Of a DNA stretch of 41,332 bases, positions 1 to 9,273 are shown in pieces (the first letter of the stretch is position 1; each line of letters opens with the position of its first letter). Source of the stretch: Anaerolineae bacterium UTCFX1 (GTDB lineage Bacteria > Chloroflexota > Anaerolineae > Anaerolineales > Villigracilaceae). The stretch spans positions 1 to 41,332 of the forward strand of contig MWTB01000025.1 in NCBI GenBank assembly GCA_002050275.1. Direction: 5' to 3'. The notes under the pieces are model-generated. The model was not told the origin of the DNA. It was given only the letters and a program-made list of their open reading frames with translations, and ran no database searches. The position numbers were made by a program, and so were the translations under genes.

Positions 1-23
1 GCAGATAATTTTGAAACAGCGGC

Positions 24-914
24 TTATTTCACTTTCAACGGTTTAAATCCCGCGCCCAATACTTCATGCGCCGCGCCGATGACCATAAACGCTGTCGGAT
101 CGCATTCGTCAACAATATCTTTAAGCGCGGTCACTTCGGCGCGAGTAATAACGCAATACAAAACGAGACGCTCCGATCCCGTATACGCACCCGCGCCTTC
201 GAGGACCGTCACGCCGCGTTGAAGTTCTTCGATGATGCGATTGGAAACGGCGTCCGGCTCAGACGTGACAATCGTCGCCGTGCGAATCGTGCGGCTGCCT
301 TCCAAAGTCGTTTCAGCGACCAATCCGCTCACATACAACGCGATCATCGCGTAGAGGGCTTGCTTCCATCCGAAGACAAACCCCGCGCCGAGGATGACGG
401 CAGAATCGACAAAGAGATAACTTTGCGTGACGGGAATCCCGCGCCAATGGCTGAGGATGCGCGCCAGAATATCCGAGCCGCCGCTGGTGCCGCGCGCGCG
501 ATAGATCAGCCCATAGCCGATGCCGCTGACGATAGCGCCGTAGAGTGTATTGAGGAAAATATCTCCTTGTAGATCATGCACCAACGCCGCGCCGAATCCA
601 CCCTCTGTAAAAAGCGGCGTATTCGGCAATATGTCAATAAACGTGGAGTAGGTCAAGATCGCGATCGCGGTTCGCAACACAAAGCGGTGTCCGCCGAGGA
701 AACGCCACCCCAGAATAAAAAGCGGCACATTACCGATAAGCACCATCAAGCCGATGCGCCAACCCGTAAAATAATTAATCAACTGCGCGATGCCGCTCAC
801 GCCGCCCGACGCTAAATTAGCGGGAATAAAAAATGCGCGCAACGAAAACGCCTGGATCAAGGCAGAGAGGATAATCAGAAGGTAATCGCGAAAGGCGGGA
901 AGGTATTTTTTCAT
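24..914 (-). CDS. YitT family membrane protein
   Basis: A 296-residue integral membrane protein of the YitT type (DUF161 membrane part followed by a soluble DUF2179 domain). About five hydrophobic segments fill residues 8-200, with Gly-rich turns such as ASGGVSGIAQL near residue 35 and RARGTSGGSDILA near residue 140 that are typical of the family. The last ~80 residues (from about TIRTATIVTSEPD) form the cytosolic DUF2179 domain. The substrate of these proteins is not firmly known. The start codon overlaps the stop of the upstream glycosyltransferase gene by 4 bases (ATGA), so the two are probably cotranscribed and translationally coupled. Confidence 0.9.
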   Translation of the reverse strand: MKKYLPAFRDYLLIILSALIQAFSLRAFFIPANLASGGVSGIAQLINYFTGWRIGLMVLIGNVPLFILGWRFLGGHRFVLRTAIAILTYSTFIDILPNTPLFTEGGFGAALVHDLQGDIFLNTLYGAIVSGIGYGLIYRARGTSGGSDILARILSHWRGIPVTQSYLFVDSAVILGAGFVFGWKQALYAMIALYVSGLVAETTLEGSRTIRTATIVTSEPDAVSNRIIEELQRGVTVLEGAGAYTGSERLVLYCVITRAEVTALKDIVDECDPTAFMVIGAAHEVLGAGFKPLKVK

Positions 915-2395
915 TGGGTTTGCACAGCGCTTTCCATACTTCTTTTCGTAGAAAAATGTCGGATGAAGTTCATCCCAGTTGCGAAGATTAAGATAACCAA
1001 TAAGGGAGGAAAAGCATTGCCTAAATACGCGGGTCTATATTTGAAAGGCGTCAGAATCAACGCGTACGATAGAGATATGCCGATAATCAATAGTATTGAG
1101 ACGACCTTGTTTCGAGAGTCCTTAATCTCCGGCAAGCTGGCAAAAAACAGCGCCATCGGAGCGGCAAGTATCGAAAGAGTGTAGTCGTTGCTGACCGGAA
1201 CGGTAAGCGCGACGAGCGTACAACTTAATAGTAGATAATAATCCACGCCGCCTTCGCGCCTCATGTAAGAAATCCATACGCTTAAGAGCAGGCACACCGC
1301 GATAATCAGCAGGAACAGTGTGGAGAGACGTTCAGAATTCTGTTGGATCAGCGTCAGCGTTGCGGCGTTGGTTAGCCCTAACTGTCCGCTTTCCAGTCCT
1401 TTAACGAACGATTTAATAGAGTGGTTGCCAATCCAAAGCCAGCCGGGAGTCGCCAGTTGGGTTAACGCTGAACTTGCAAATTCTAGAAACGCTTTATAGC
1501 CCATAGCGAACAGAAAGATAAAATTAAAAAATCCGATTCCTGCAAAGCGCAATGCGATCCGTTTCCAGTTCCGCCAGTCATCCACTAACATAAGGATAAA
1601 TATCGCCGGGTACAGTTTTAATTGAATTGCGAGCGAAAATAAGAGATATGCAAATATGCGATGCGCGGGGCGATAATGAAATATATAGATCGAGAGTATG
1701 CAAAATAGGAACGCTAGAACGTTATATTGCCCTCGTTCAAGTTCAAACTGAAGGCCGTATGAGATCAACCCAGTAAGAAAGAATATCAGAACGATCGCCG
1801 CTTTTTCCATTCGAAAGACTGCAACCGGAATTAAAAATGTCAGCGCGAAATAACTAACCAATGTAATTGACGTGAAAATTGCGAAAAGGGTCGCGTAGTC
1901 GCTAATCAACAAAGCGGGAGCGTACAGGAGATAAGATAACGGCGGATAAAATTGAATATGATACGGAGATTGTCCATTCGCAAACCAGTTCTTGATCAGA
2001 TTGACAAAATCAATCATATCGTTGCCGATCGGAAATCTGTCCGGTAGATATGTAGTGAAGTAACGCATGCGATGAATATCGTTCAAAAATACGGGCGCGA
2101 TAAAGAATAGAAGATAGATTGTTAAAAAGGAAAGCAGCAGCCATGTCAGAAGCGGCGCGTTCAGCAGCCGTCGGAAAAAATCAGCGATCTTTTTCCGCGC
2201 TTGGATCTTCTCAGGCGTCTTTGTCAACGCGATCCAAAAGCCTGCTAAGGAAATAACGACTCCGACTTCAATTCCTGCGATTTGTGCGGCTTGAACGCCT
2301 GCTTTCGCCGTCGGAAGCAAGTCAATTAAGACGGAGAGAAGCGTTCCTGAAATTCCAAGAACGATCAAGCCTATGCCTACTTTATGCGCATTCAT
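911..2395 (-). CDS. GT87/DUF2029-type polytopic membrane glycosyltransferase
   Basis: A 494-residue protein with roughly a dozen hydrophobic helices. It looks like the GT87 (DUF2029) family of polyprenol-phosphate-sugar dependent glycosyltransferases: an early acidic loop (FLNDIHRMRYF, about residue 104), a YPPLSYLLYAPALL segment (about residue 150) and the FELERGQYNVLAFL stretch (about residue 217), which matches the conserved ExGQxN region. The family transfers mannose or related sugars outside the membrane; donor and acceptor here cannot be read from sequence. It lies just downstream of the reductase gene and overlaps yitT by 4 bases. Confidence 0.75.
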   Translation of the reverse strand: MNAHKVGIGLIVLGISGTLLSVLIDLLPTAKAGVQAAQIAGIEVGVVISLAGFWIALTKTPEKIQARKKIADFFRRLLNAPLLTWLLLSFLTIYLLFFIAPVFLNDIHRMRYFTTYLPDRFPIGNDMIDFVNLIKNWFANGQSPYHIQFYPPLSYLLYAPALLISDYATLFAIFTSITLVSYFALTFLIPVAVFRMEKAAIVLIFFLTGLISYGLQFELERGQYNVLAFLFCILSIYIFHYRPAHRIFAYLLFSLAIQLKLYPAIFILMLVDDWRNWKRIALRFAGIGFFNFIFLFAMGYKAFLEFASSALTQLATPGWLWIGNHSIKSFVKGLESGQLGLTNAATLTLIQQNSERLSTLFLLIIAVCLLLSVWISYMRREGGVDYYLLLSCTLVALTVPVSNDYTLSILAAPMALFFASLPEIKDSRNKVVSILLIIGISLSYALILTPFKYRPAYLGNAFPPLLVILIFATGMNFIRHFSTKRSMESAVQTQ

Positions 2396-2418
2396 AGCGA
2401 GTTTTATTCTACGCGTCC

Positions 2419-3324
2419 TTACAAATTTAAATCCGCTTCGCTCAAAATATCCACTCCCGCCGCTTCTTCGATCACGCCCACGACCGCCGAGTTGTCGAGC
2501 TCGCCCATGCCTGCGTCAATCATCCGCTGGAAGAATTCTGTATTCTTCGCCGCAGATGGAATGGGAACGTTATATTCCTGCGCGGTTTCCATCACGATCC
2601 GCAGATCTTTTAACTGCATACGCGCTTTGAAGCCGGGGCTGCGGTTGCCCTCGAACAAACGCGACGGTTTCACATCGAGAGTCCAGCACTGCGCCGCGCC
2701 GCCTTTAATCGCGTCCACGACCTTACGCGGATCCACGCCCGCCTTCTTCGCGAAGACAAGAAGTTCGCCCATTGCGACCATCTGTGCGGCAACCATGATC
2801 TGATTCGCGGCTTTCGCCACCTGTCCTGCGCCTGCTTCGCCAACATGCGTGACCGTTTTGCCCATCGCCAGCAACACTGGCATGATACGCTCCAACGCAG
2901 ACGCATCACCGCCGACCATGATGGTGAGCGTTCCGTTGCGCGCGCCTATATCGCCGCCTGAAACGGGCGCGTCAAGCGCAAACGCTTTTTTCGCCTTCAA
3001 CGCTTCAGCGATCATCCGCGCGGATGCGGGCTTGATCGTGGAATTGTCAGCATACACAAGCCCGTGATGCGCGCCTTCGATGATTCCTTTCTCGCCGAGA
3101 ACGACTTTTTCCACGTCGGGCGAATCGGGCAGATTGGTGAAGATCACATCCACTTGGGCAGCGACTTCTTTAGGCGACTCCGCAGCGGTCGCGCCTTCCG
3201 CCACGAGTTCCTCCATTGCCGTGCGAGAACGATTATGCACGACCAGCGGAAATCCCGCTTTGAGGATATTCCGCGCCATAGATTTGCCCATCAATCCCAA
3301 TCCGATGTATCCGACTTTGAGCAT
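2419..3324 (-). CDS. NAD(P)-dependent beta-hydroxyacid dehydrogenase (3-hydroxyisobutyrate dehydrogenase family)
   Basis: A 301-residue cytoplasmic oxidoreductase. It starts with a Rossmann dinucleotide-binding motif (GYIGLGLMGKSMARN, residues 5-19) and has the substrate-binding DAPVSGGDIGA motif near residue 119. The catalytic-lysine helix GQVAKAANQ lies near residue 167, followed by the all-helical C-terminal domain. The family includes 3-hydroxyisobutyrate dehydrogenase, tartronate semialdehyde reductase and succinic/glyoxylate reductases; sequence alone does not settle the substrate. It lies between cysS and the glycosyltransferase on the same strand, with a short gap to each. Confidence 0.9.
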   Translation of the reverse strand: MLKVGYIGLGLMGKSMARNILKAGFPLVVHNRSRTAMEELVAEGATAAESPKEVAAQVDVIFTNLPDSPDVEKVVLGEKGIIEGAHHGLVYADNSTIKPASARMIAEALKAKKAFALDAPVSGGDIGARNGTLTIMVGGDASALERIMPVLLAMGKTVTHVGEAGAGQVAKAANQIMVAAQMVAMGELLVFAKKAGVDPRKVVDAIKGGAAQCWTLDVKPSRLFEGNRSPGFKARMQLKDLRIVMETAQEYNVPIPSAAKNTEFFQRMIDAGMGELDNSAVVGVIEEAAGVDILSEADLNL

Positions 3325-3366
3325 ATATATTCTCCTAAACGCCGCTATATAGATAGCCGCTTCGCG

Positions 3367-4788
3367 TTACCCCCATCTCCACGTTGTGCCGTCTTTGCTG
3401 TCTTCGATTGTCACGCCCATTGCTTTGAGTTGATCGCGGAGTTCATCGGAGCGCGCCCACTGTTTTTGCTTGCGCGCTTCGGTGCGTTCGGCGATGAGCG
3501 CGGCGACCGTCGCTTCGTCCTCGCTTGAGCCAGTCTTTTCTTTAAGTTGCAGACCAAACACGCCGGTCAATTCGCGCAACATGTTTTGCGCGGGTTCGAG
3601 TTGCGAATCGTTCGCGTCGTTGTCGCGGGCGGTGTTGATGGCTTTGACGAGTTCATACAACGCGGCAAGCGCAAGCGGGGAATTGAAATCGTCGTCCATT
3701 GCGTCGATGAAGGATTGTTTCGTCGCTTCGGCTTGCGCGGTGAGTTCGGCGGCGGCTCCAGCGGAGAGTCCGCTTGAGGAGGGCGATCCTTCGACTTCGC
3801 TCAGGACGCGGGCAGGTCGAAAGGCGGATTTGATTCGTTCCAGCGATTTTTCGGCGGCGTCTTGAGTCTCGTCGTTGAAGATCAATGGCGCTCGGTACGA
3901 TCCCATCAGCACGAGCATCCGCATCACGTCGGCGTCGCGCGTTTTCAAAAAGTCTTTGATGCTGACGATGTTGCCCAGCGACTTGGACATTTTCTCGCCG
4001 CCGAGTTGCAGCATCCCGTTATGGATCCAATAGCGCGAAAATTGTTTGCCCGTGTACGATTCGGTCTGCGCGATCTCGTTCTCGTGGTGCGGAAAAATTA
4101 AATCGTTGCCGCCGCCGTGAATGTCAATTTGTTCGCCGAGTTCGGCGAGGTTCATCGCGGAGCATTCGATGTGCCAGCCGGGGCGTCCCTTGCCCCACGG
4201 ACTGTCCCATGAAATTTCGTCGGGCTTCGCGGCTTTCCACAACGCGAAATCCATCGGATGATTCTTCGCCTCGTCCACTTCGATGCGCGCGCCCGCTTGC
4301 ATGTCATCCAATTTGCGCCCCGAGAGTTTGCCGTAATCTTTATCTTCGGCAACGCTGAAATAGACATCGCCGTTCGAGGCGGCGTACGCGGCTTCTTTTT
4401 GTATCAAGCCCTGAATGAATTCGATGATGAGCGGCATGGTCTTGCTCACCTGCGGATTCGATGTGGCGGGAAGCACGTTCAAGTTTTTCAGGTCAGTGGC
4501 GTAATCTTCGATGTAACGTTGCGACAATTTGAGCGGATCTTCGCCGAGCGTGTTGGCGCGGTTGATGATCTTATCATCCACGTCGGTGTAGTTCATCACA
4601 TGTTTGACGGTGTAGCCGCGATATTCAAGATAACGGCGGATGATGTCGAACACGATCGCAGACATCGCATGACCCACATGCGCGTCGTTGTAGACCGTCA
4701 CGCCGCAGACGTACATCTTGACGACGTTCGGCTCGAGGGTTTGAAAATCTTCTTTTTTGCGAGTGAGGGTGTTGTAAAGTCGAATCAT
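3367..4788 (-). CDS. cysS: Cysteinyl-tRNA synthetase
   Basis: Charges tRNA-Cys with cysteine. The 473-residue protein begins MIRLYNTLTRKK, a typical start for the family. It has the zinc-ligand/nucleotide region MYVCGVTVYNDAHVGHA (HIGH equivalent), the zinc-binding GWHIECSAM and HGGGNDLIFPHHENE segments, the KMSKSLGN signature and a C-terminal DALR/anticodon region ending TTWRWG. An in-frame ATG at 4821 exists, but the family N-terminus and an AAAGG just upstream favour 4788. Residues ~326-336 (ARVLSEVEGSP) are encoded by a short palindromic repeat inserted in frame in the linker before the tRNA-binding domain; see the separate entry. The PIN-TRAM gene lies upstream on the same strand, a neighbourhood also seen in Firmicutes (yacL near cysS). 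Confidence 0.97.
   Translation of the reverse strand: MIRLYNTLTRKKEDFQTLEPNVVKMYVCGVTVYNDAHVGHAMSAIVFDIIRRYLEYRGYTVKHVMNYTDVDDKIINRANTLGEDPLKLSQRYIEDYATDLKNLNVLPATSNPQVSKTMPLIIEFIQGLIQKEAAYAASNGDVYFSVAEDKDYGKLSGRKLDDMQAGARIEVDEAKNHPMDFALWKAAKPDEISWDSPWGKGRPGWHIECSAMNLAELGEQIDIHGGGNDLIFPHHENEIAQTESYTGKQFSRYWIHNGMLQLGGEKMSKSLGNIVSIKDFLKTRDADVMRMLVLMGSYRAPLIFNDETQDAAEKSLERIKSAFRPARVLSEVEGSPSSSGLSAGAAAELTAQAEATKQSFIDAMDDDFNSPLALAALYELVKAINTARDNDANDSQLEPAQNMLRELTGVFGLQLKEKTGSSEDEATVAALIAERTEARKQKQWARSDELRDQLKAMGVTIEDSKDGTTWRWG
3787..3806 (-). repeat. Short covarying palindromic repeat inside cysS
   Basis: On the minus strand this reads TCCTGAGCGAAGTCGAAGGA. It shares TGAGC...GTCGAAG with intergenic copies at 34338-34356 (CACTGAGCTTGTCGAAGTG) and 35158-35176 (CGCTGAGCCTGTCGAAGCG). 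In each copy the outer four bases differ but stay complementary (TCCT/AGGA, CACT/AGTG, CGCT/AGCG), as expected of a hairpin-forming element. Here it is translated within cysS without breaking the frame. Confidence 0.75.
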
Positions 4789-4812
4789 TTCTAAGCCTTT
4801 GCCACAGAAAAT

Positions 4813-4881
4813 AAACCGCAAAGAACGCGAAATTCGCAGAAGAATTAAGAATCTTCGCGCTCTTTGCGCGCTTCGCGGTTA
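4813..4881. repeat. Palindromic intergenic repeat (AACCGC-AAGA-CGC type)
   Basis: An imperfect inverted repeat between the PIN-TRAM gene and cysS, with arms AACCGCAAAGAACGCGAA and TTCGCGCTCTTTGCGCG...GCGGTT. Related copies lie at 15526-15592 and, more degraded, 25630-25771. It probably folds as RNA in the intercistronic region; its role is unknown. Confidence 0.7.
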
Positions 4882-4902
4882 AATATTTTCTAAATCTGCG
4901 GA

Positions 4903-5985
4903 TTATTTTTTCTTGCGCCCATTCTCATCTTCCACACGCGCGAAGATCATGCGTCCCGCCGCCGTTTGGAGGACCTTCGTCACGACCACTTCTTTGTATT
5001 CGCCAATGTAATCGTGACCATTTTCCACAACCACCATTGTGCCGTCGTCCATATAGCCCACGCCTTGACCTTGTTCCTTGCCTTCTTGGAAAATATTTAA
5101 CGTCATGCGTTCGGCGGGTAAAACAACCGACTTGACCGCGTTCGCCAGTTCGTTGATGTTGAGGATCGTCACGCCTTGCAGTTCTGCCACGCGGTTCAGG
5201 TTGTAATCGTTGGTGAGAATCGGACATTTTAATTGCTTAGCAAGCACAACCAGTTTATCGTCCACTTCGCGCACGCCCTCCGCGTTGATATCGCTGATGC
5301 GCACGAGGATGTTCGGAAGTTTCTGCAGTTCAGCCAGCGCTTCCATGCCGCGCCGTCCGCGCTGCCGGCGCAGACCGTCAGCCGAGTCGGCGATGTATTG
5401 CAATTCGTTCAACACAAAACGCGGGATCAAAAGCGTGCCGGGCAAAAATCCCGTCCGGGCGATGTCCGTCACGCGTCCGTCAATGATAACGCTGGTGTCA
5501 AGTAAGGTCGTGCGGTTTAGGTTCGTCCATGAAGAAGACGAGCCGCCCTCGCCGCCCCGTCCGCTCAGTGCGCTGAACAAGCCCATAATATCTCCCTGCC
5601 GCATGACGAACAACGAAATGCCTAGCCACACGCACGCGATCACACCAGCCAGCGGCATGATCTGACTAAACGGTTTGGGCAAAAGCGAAAGCGGAAAAGC
5701 AAGCAAGGCGGCGGCGAGCAAGCCGACAATCATGCCGAATAATCCGGCGAACAGCATTTCCGCTGAAAGCCGTCCTAATCGGGCGCGCACCGCATGCGCC
5801 GGGCGCGTGGTCACATACGGCGTAAGCACCAGTCCCGCCAGCCCGCCAAGCAACCCGATAACCGCCATAAAACGAATGGATTCTGAAAAATTATCGCCGC
5901 CCAAACTGTAACCCCAAAAACCTGCGATAATTCCAACAAAGATCATACCAATAATCCGAAGAATAAATTCGACGCTGACTTTCAT
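4903..5985 (-). CDS. PIN-TRAM membrane-anchored RNase-like protein (YacL family)
   Basis: A 360-residue protein with the YacL layout: four hydrophobic segments in residues ~5-145, then a PIN domain, then a TRAM domain. The PIN domain starts at LLDTSVIIDGRVTDI (about residue 161), which supplies the first acidic residues, and continues with FVLNELQYIAD and LTNDYNLNRVAELQ carrying the later acidic residues. The TRAM-like RNA-binding part contains EQGQGVGYMDDGTMVVVENG. YacL-type proteins are predicted membrane-tethered endoribonucleases; substrates are unknown. A good ribosome site (AAGGAG, 5 bases before the ATG) fixes the start at 5985. The gene is followed by cysS on the same strand. Confidence 0.9.
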   Translation of the reverse strand: MKVSVEFILRIIGMIFVGIIAGFWGYSLGGDNFSESIRFMAVIGLLGGLAGLVLTPYVTTRPAHAVRARLGRLSAEMLFAGLFGMIVGLLAAALLAFPLSLLPKPFSQIMPLAGVIACVWLGISLFVMRQGDIMGLFSALSGRGGEGGSSSSWTNLNRTTLLDTSVIIDGRVTDIARTGFLPGTLLIPRFVLNELQYIADSADGLRRQRGRRGMEALAELQKLPNILVRISDINAEGVREVDDKLVVLAKQLKCPILTNDYNLNRVAELQGVTILNINELANAVKSVVLPAERMTLNIFQEGKEQGQGVGYMDDGTMVVVENGHDYIGEYKEVVVTKVLQTAAGRMIFARVEDENGRKKK

Positions 5986-6083
5986 AAAAACTCCTTAATA
6001 AAGTGCAAATAATGGCAAATGATAGCACGCCTGAAAGGGCAAGTCAAACACAATAATTGAGTAGACGTTTCGCGCAGAGTTGT

Positions 6084-6089
6084 TATAAT
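6084..6089 (+). promoter_or_regulatory. -10 box of the moaA promoter
   Basis: A perfect TATAAT lies 36 bases before the moaA start in the divergent gap between the PIN-TRAM gene and moaA. I see no clear -35 box at 17 bases; TTGAGT at 6057 is 21 bases away. Confidence 0.55.
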
Positions 6090-6125
6090 GAAAAACGCTT
6101 TCGCACACTCGCCTATATTTAAACC

Positions 6126-7130
6126 ATGACCATTACAGACACTCTACACCGCCCCTTGCGTGATCTGCGCATTTCTGTGACCGATCGTTGCAATTTTCGT
6201 TGCGTATATTGTATGCCAAAAGAAATTTTCGGCGCCCGTTATCCTTACCTTTCGCACGATGAAATCCTAACCTTTGAAGAGATCGCGCGGCTTGCGCGTG
6301 TTTTTACATCTCTGGGCGTGCAAAAGATTCGTTTGACCGGCGGCGAACCGCTCGTGCGCAAAGACCTGCACATCCTTATAAAACAACTCGCTGAGATTCC
6401 CAATCTCGACCTTACGCTGACGACTAACGGCTCTTTACTTGCCAAGCAGGCGCCCGCCTTGAAAGCGGCGGGATTGCAGCGCGTCACCGTCAGTTTAGAT
6501 TCGCTGGACGATGAAACTTTCAAAGCTATGAACGACGTCAATTTCCCTGTCGCAAAAGTCATCGAAGGCATGGACGCAGCCGCGCAGGTTGGGCTGAGAC
6601 CAGTGAAGGTTAACATGGTGGTCAAACGCGGGATGAACGAATCGAGCGTTTTGCCGATGGCGCGCTTCTTCCGCGAAAAAGGTTATATTCTGCGATTTAT
6701 CGAATATATGGACGTCGGTCATTCCAACGGCTGGCGGCTGGACGATGTGATGCCTTCTGCGGAATTAATCCGAATTATTAACGCCGCCATGCCCATCGAA
6801 CCGCTCAACGCCAGATACCGCGGCGAGGTGGCGAGTCGCTGGCGTTACAAAGATGGAAGCGGCGAGATCGGGTTCATTTCATCTGTCACGCACGCATTCT
6901 GCCGCGACTGTACGCGCATTCGCCTGTCCGCCGAAGGCAAGCTATACACTTGTCTGTTCGCCGTCAAAGGTCACGATTTAAAATCGCTCTTGCGAAACGG
7001 TGCGTCAGACGAGGAGATTCTAGAAACTGTCGCCGGTGTATGGGGTGCGCGTGCCGACCGCTACTCGGAACTCCGCTCGGAAAACACCGCCGGTTTGCCC
7101 AAAGTGGAAATGTCGCACATCGGCGGGTAA
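6126..7130 (+). CDS. moaA: GTP 3',8-cyclase, molybdenum cofactor biosynthesis
   Basis: A radical SAM enzyme that performs the first step of molybdopterin synthesis, converting GTP to 3',8-cyclo-7,8-dihydro-GTP (then to cPMP with MoaC). The 334-residue protein has the SAM-cluster motif [10 protein letters not shown] (Cys22, 26, 29) and the second C-terminal 4Fe-4S cluster ([11 protein letters not shown]...LYTCLF, Cys259, 262, 276). It also has the [12 protein letters not shown] glycine-rich SAM motif and ends with the Gly-Gly tail that is important for MoaA activity. No other mo genes are in the window, so the pathway is not clustered here. Confidence 0.97.
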   Translation: MTITDTLHRPLRDLRISVTDRCNFRCVYCMPKEIFGARYPYLSHDEILTFEEIARLARVFTSLGVQKIRLTGGEPLVRKDLHILIKQLAEIPNLDLTLTTNGSLLAKQAPALKAAGLQRVTVSLDSLDDETFKAMNDVNFPVAKVIEGMDAAAQVGLRPVKVNMVVKRGMNESSVLPMARFFREKGYILRFIEYMDVGHSNGWRLDDVMPSAELIRIINAAMPIEPLNARYRGEVASRWRYKDGSGEIGFISSVTHAFCRDCTRIRLSAEGKLYTCLFAVKGHDLKSLLRNGASDEEILETVAGVWGARADRYSELRSENTAGLPKVEMSHIGG

Positions 7131-7205
7131 AATCTCTCGGTCGCAGGTTAGCGCGTTCATCCTTCCGACCCTCAATCTCCAACTTTCGAACCTTCAAACA
7201 TCAAT

Positions 7206-7919
7206 ATGAAAATCAAAGCCATCTTTTTCGACTTCGACGGAACGTTGCGACACAGTGTGCCCGGCGGAGGCGTCACATCATCCGAATACATTCGTTCTTT
7301 AGGCGTTGAGTTCAGCGACAAGGACTTCCATCGCGCTATGCGTTGGGAATTTTCTTATTGGGCGAACTCGACCGACCTCAACGCCGACTTAGAAGCAAAT
7401 AACGGCGAGAACGAAGGCTTCTGGGTCAATTACAGTTATCGCCAATTGCTCGCGCTGGGCGTTTCGCACCGGCAATCGAAAGCGCTCGCGCCCAAAGTGC
7501 TTGCATACATGCAGAAATTCTATACGCCGCGCAGCATTGTTCCTCCAGACGTACAAAACGCCTTAGAGAAACTGAAAGAACGCGGCTATTTTATGGCGGT
7601 CATCTCGAATCGTACGCAGCCGTTCGGCGAAGAATTAGCGGCGCATGGCATTGGCGACTTCTTCAACTTCACGCTCGCCGGCGGCGAAGTCGATTCGTAC
7701 AAACCTCAGCCTGAAATCTTCGGACACGCGTTGCAACGAGCGAAAGCGCTCCCTGAGCAAACCGCCTATGTGGGAGATAACTATTATGCCGACGTGGTCG
7801 GTTCGCGTCGCGCGGGACTTCAGCCTGTGCTGTACGACCCCAGTCGCTTCTTTCCCGAAGCCGACTGTCCGGTCATCCGATCATTCGATGAATTAATTTC
7901 AACGATTGAAAATTTCTAG
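7206..7919 (+). CDS. HAD-superfamily hydrolase
   Basis: A 237-residue cytoplasmic phosphatase-like protein. Motif I is FFDFDGTLRHS (nucleophile Asp9 and acid/base Asp11), motif II is VISNRTQPFG, the motif III lysine lies in the DSYKPQPEIF region, and motif IV is YVGDNYYADVVGSRRAG. A helical cap sits between motifs I and II, as in phosphoglycolate phosphatase-like subgroup I members. The substrate cannot be assigned. It lies 75 bases after moaA on the same strand and is closed by a strong hairpin shared with the convergent aminotransferase gene. Confidence 0.88.
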   Translation: MKIKAIFFDFDGTLRHSVPGGGVTSSEYIRSLGVEFSDKDFHRAMRWEFSYWANSTDLNADLEANNGENEGFWVNYSYRQLLALGVSHRQSKALAPKVLAYMQKFYTPRSIVPPDVQNALEKLKERGYFMAVISNRTQPFGEELAAHGIGDFFNFTLAGGEVDSYKPQPEIFGHALQRAKALPEQTAYVGDNYYADVVGSRRAGLQPVLYDPSRFFPEADCPVIRSFDELISTIENF

Positions 7920-7926
7920 CTTTAAC

Positions 7927-7964
7927 GAATTGACCGGCTCGTATTCGAACGAGCCGGTCAATTC
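7927..7964. terminator. Bidirectional terminator hairpin
   Basis: A perfect 16-bp stem (GAATTGACCGGCTCGT paired with its complement at 7949-7964) with a 6-base loop separates the convergent HAD and aminotransferase genes. There is no long T-tract, so it may be a weak or shared terminator. Confidence 0.75.
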
Positions 7965-7981
7965 CATAGAATCAGAACAGG

Positions 7982-9220
7982 TTACGCGTTTGCAACCGTT
8001 TCCTTTAACGTTTCCGCCAGCCTCGCCATGCCTTCGCGAATGATCTCCGGCGATGAATAGGAGAAATTAAGTCGCAGGGTATTCTTGCCGCCCCCGTTTG
8101 GGTGGAACGGTTCGCCCGGCACAAACGCGACCTTCCGTTCAATTGCGCGCTTCAGCATCTCCGACGAATCCATGCCTTCAGGCAAAACGCTCCATAAGAA
8201 CATGCCGCCATGCGGTTTTCGCCATGTCACCCCGGAGGGGAACATTTCTTCCATCATCTCAATCATTACATCGCGACGTTCTTTATATGTAGCGCGGATT
8301 AATTTCACATGCTCGTCGAGGAAGCCGCCTTTCGCCACCTCGTAAGCGACATATTGATTGAACGAAGAAGTATGCAAGTCGGCGGCTTGTTTTGTCACCG
8401 CCAATTTTTGAATCACTTCCGGCGGCGCAACGACCCACCCCAACCGTAAACCCGGCGCCAGCAACTTCGAAAACGTGCTCAAATAAATCACGTTGCCGCT
8501 GTAGTGTCCGCCATTCGGACCGCGATATTCGCTGTCCAGCGACACAATGGATGGAATATGTTCGCCTTCATAGCGCAATTGACCGTAGGGATCGTCTTCA
8601 ATGATCGGCACGCCGTATTTATCTGCGATCTCGACGAGTTGTTTGCGCCGCTCAAGGGGCAGCGTAGAACCGCCCGGATTCTGGAAATTGGGCAGAACGT
8701 AAATAAACTTCGGTCCGATGCGAAGCGCGGCTTCTAATTCATCTACGATCATCCCGTGCTCATCCGAACGGACGGGGATGTATTGCGCGCCAAAGGCATT
8801 CCACGCTTGTAGCGCACCCAGATAAGTTGGCGATTCAAGCACGATATAGTCGCCGCGATTGATGAACAGCCGCCCGATAAAGTCGAGCGCTTGCTGCGAA
8901 CCGGAGGTGATAAGAATGTTATCGGCATTCACTTCCGCGCTAAAACGCGAGGTGTGCCGCGCGATCATCTCGCGTAGGGGCAAATACCCGTCCGTAGCGC
9001 CGTACTGAAGCGATTGCGGACCGAGATTTTCCAGCACATAAGCGCACGCTTCGCGAAACTTTTGGATCGGAAAAACCTCCGGTGCGGGCAAACCGCCGGC
9101 AAATGAAATGATGTCCGGTTGTTCCGTCAACTTTAATAGTTCGCGAATGACCGAGCTGGTCATCCGTTGCATACGATGCGCGTAACGGTAGTCCCAAGGC
9201 GTTTCCCAAATTGTTTGCAT
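7982..9220 (-). CDS. PLP-dependent class I/II aminotransferase, LysN/2-aminoadipate type
   Basis: A 412-residue fold-type I aminotransferase of the group that includes LysN and MocR-like transaminases. Visible features are IISFAGGLPAPEVFP near the N-terminus, TSGSQQALDFIGR (cofactor-binding turn), PNFQNPGGSTLP, EDDPYGQLRYEG, the Schiff-base lysine in STFSKLLAPGLRLGW and the C-terminal arginine in LRLNFSYSSPE. LysN-type enzymes use 2-aminoadipate and often leucine and other branched or aromatic amino acids. I start it at 9220 because an AAAGGAG ribosome site lies just upstream; the longer frame to 9388 runs through the leader terminator. The upstream leader peptide (9274-9369) suggests control by branched-chain amino acids. 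Confidence 0.88.
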   Translation of the reverse strand: MQTIWETPWDYRYAHRMQRMTSSVIRELLKLTEQPDIISFAGGLPAPEVFPIQKFREACAYVLENLGPQSLQYGATDGYLPLREMIARHTSRFSAEVNADNILITSGSQQALDFIGRLFINRGDYIVLESPTYLGALQAWNAFGAQYIPVRSDEHGMIVDELEAALRIGPKFIYVLPNFQNPGGSTLPLERRKQLVEIADKYGVPIIEDDPYGQLRYEGEHIPSIVSLDSEYRGPNGGHYSGNVIYLSTFSKLLAPGLRLGWVVAPPEVIQKLAVTKQAADLHTSSFNQYVAYEVAKGGFLDEHVKLIRATYKERRDVMIEMMEEMFPSGVTWRKPHGGMFLWSVLPEGMDSSEMLKRAIERKVAFVPGEPFHPNGGGKNTLRLNFSYSSPEIIREGMARLAETLKETVANA

Positions 9221-9273
9221 TGTACGATCTCCTTTCTTATTTTCCATACGTATAAAGAGCGTTTTAATCCGCG

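Noticed and set aside
37..45. PstB1 Walker A (GPAGGGKST, protein residues 37-45 of the gene at 23012-23767) as degenerate
   Set aside because: It still fits GxxGxGK(S/T); only the Q-loop change is a real loss. The positions given here are residue numbers of that protein.
66..572. Long frames on the strand opposite the housekeeping genes, such as this one opposite yitT
   Set aside because: They are antisense to well-recognised genes, are Arg/Ala-rich low-complexity products of GC-rich codons, and lack ribosome sites.
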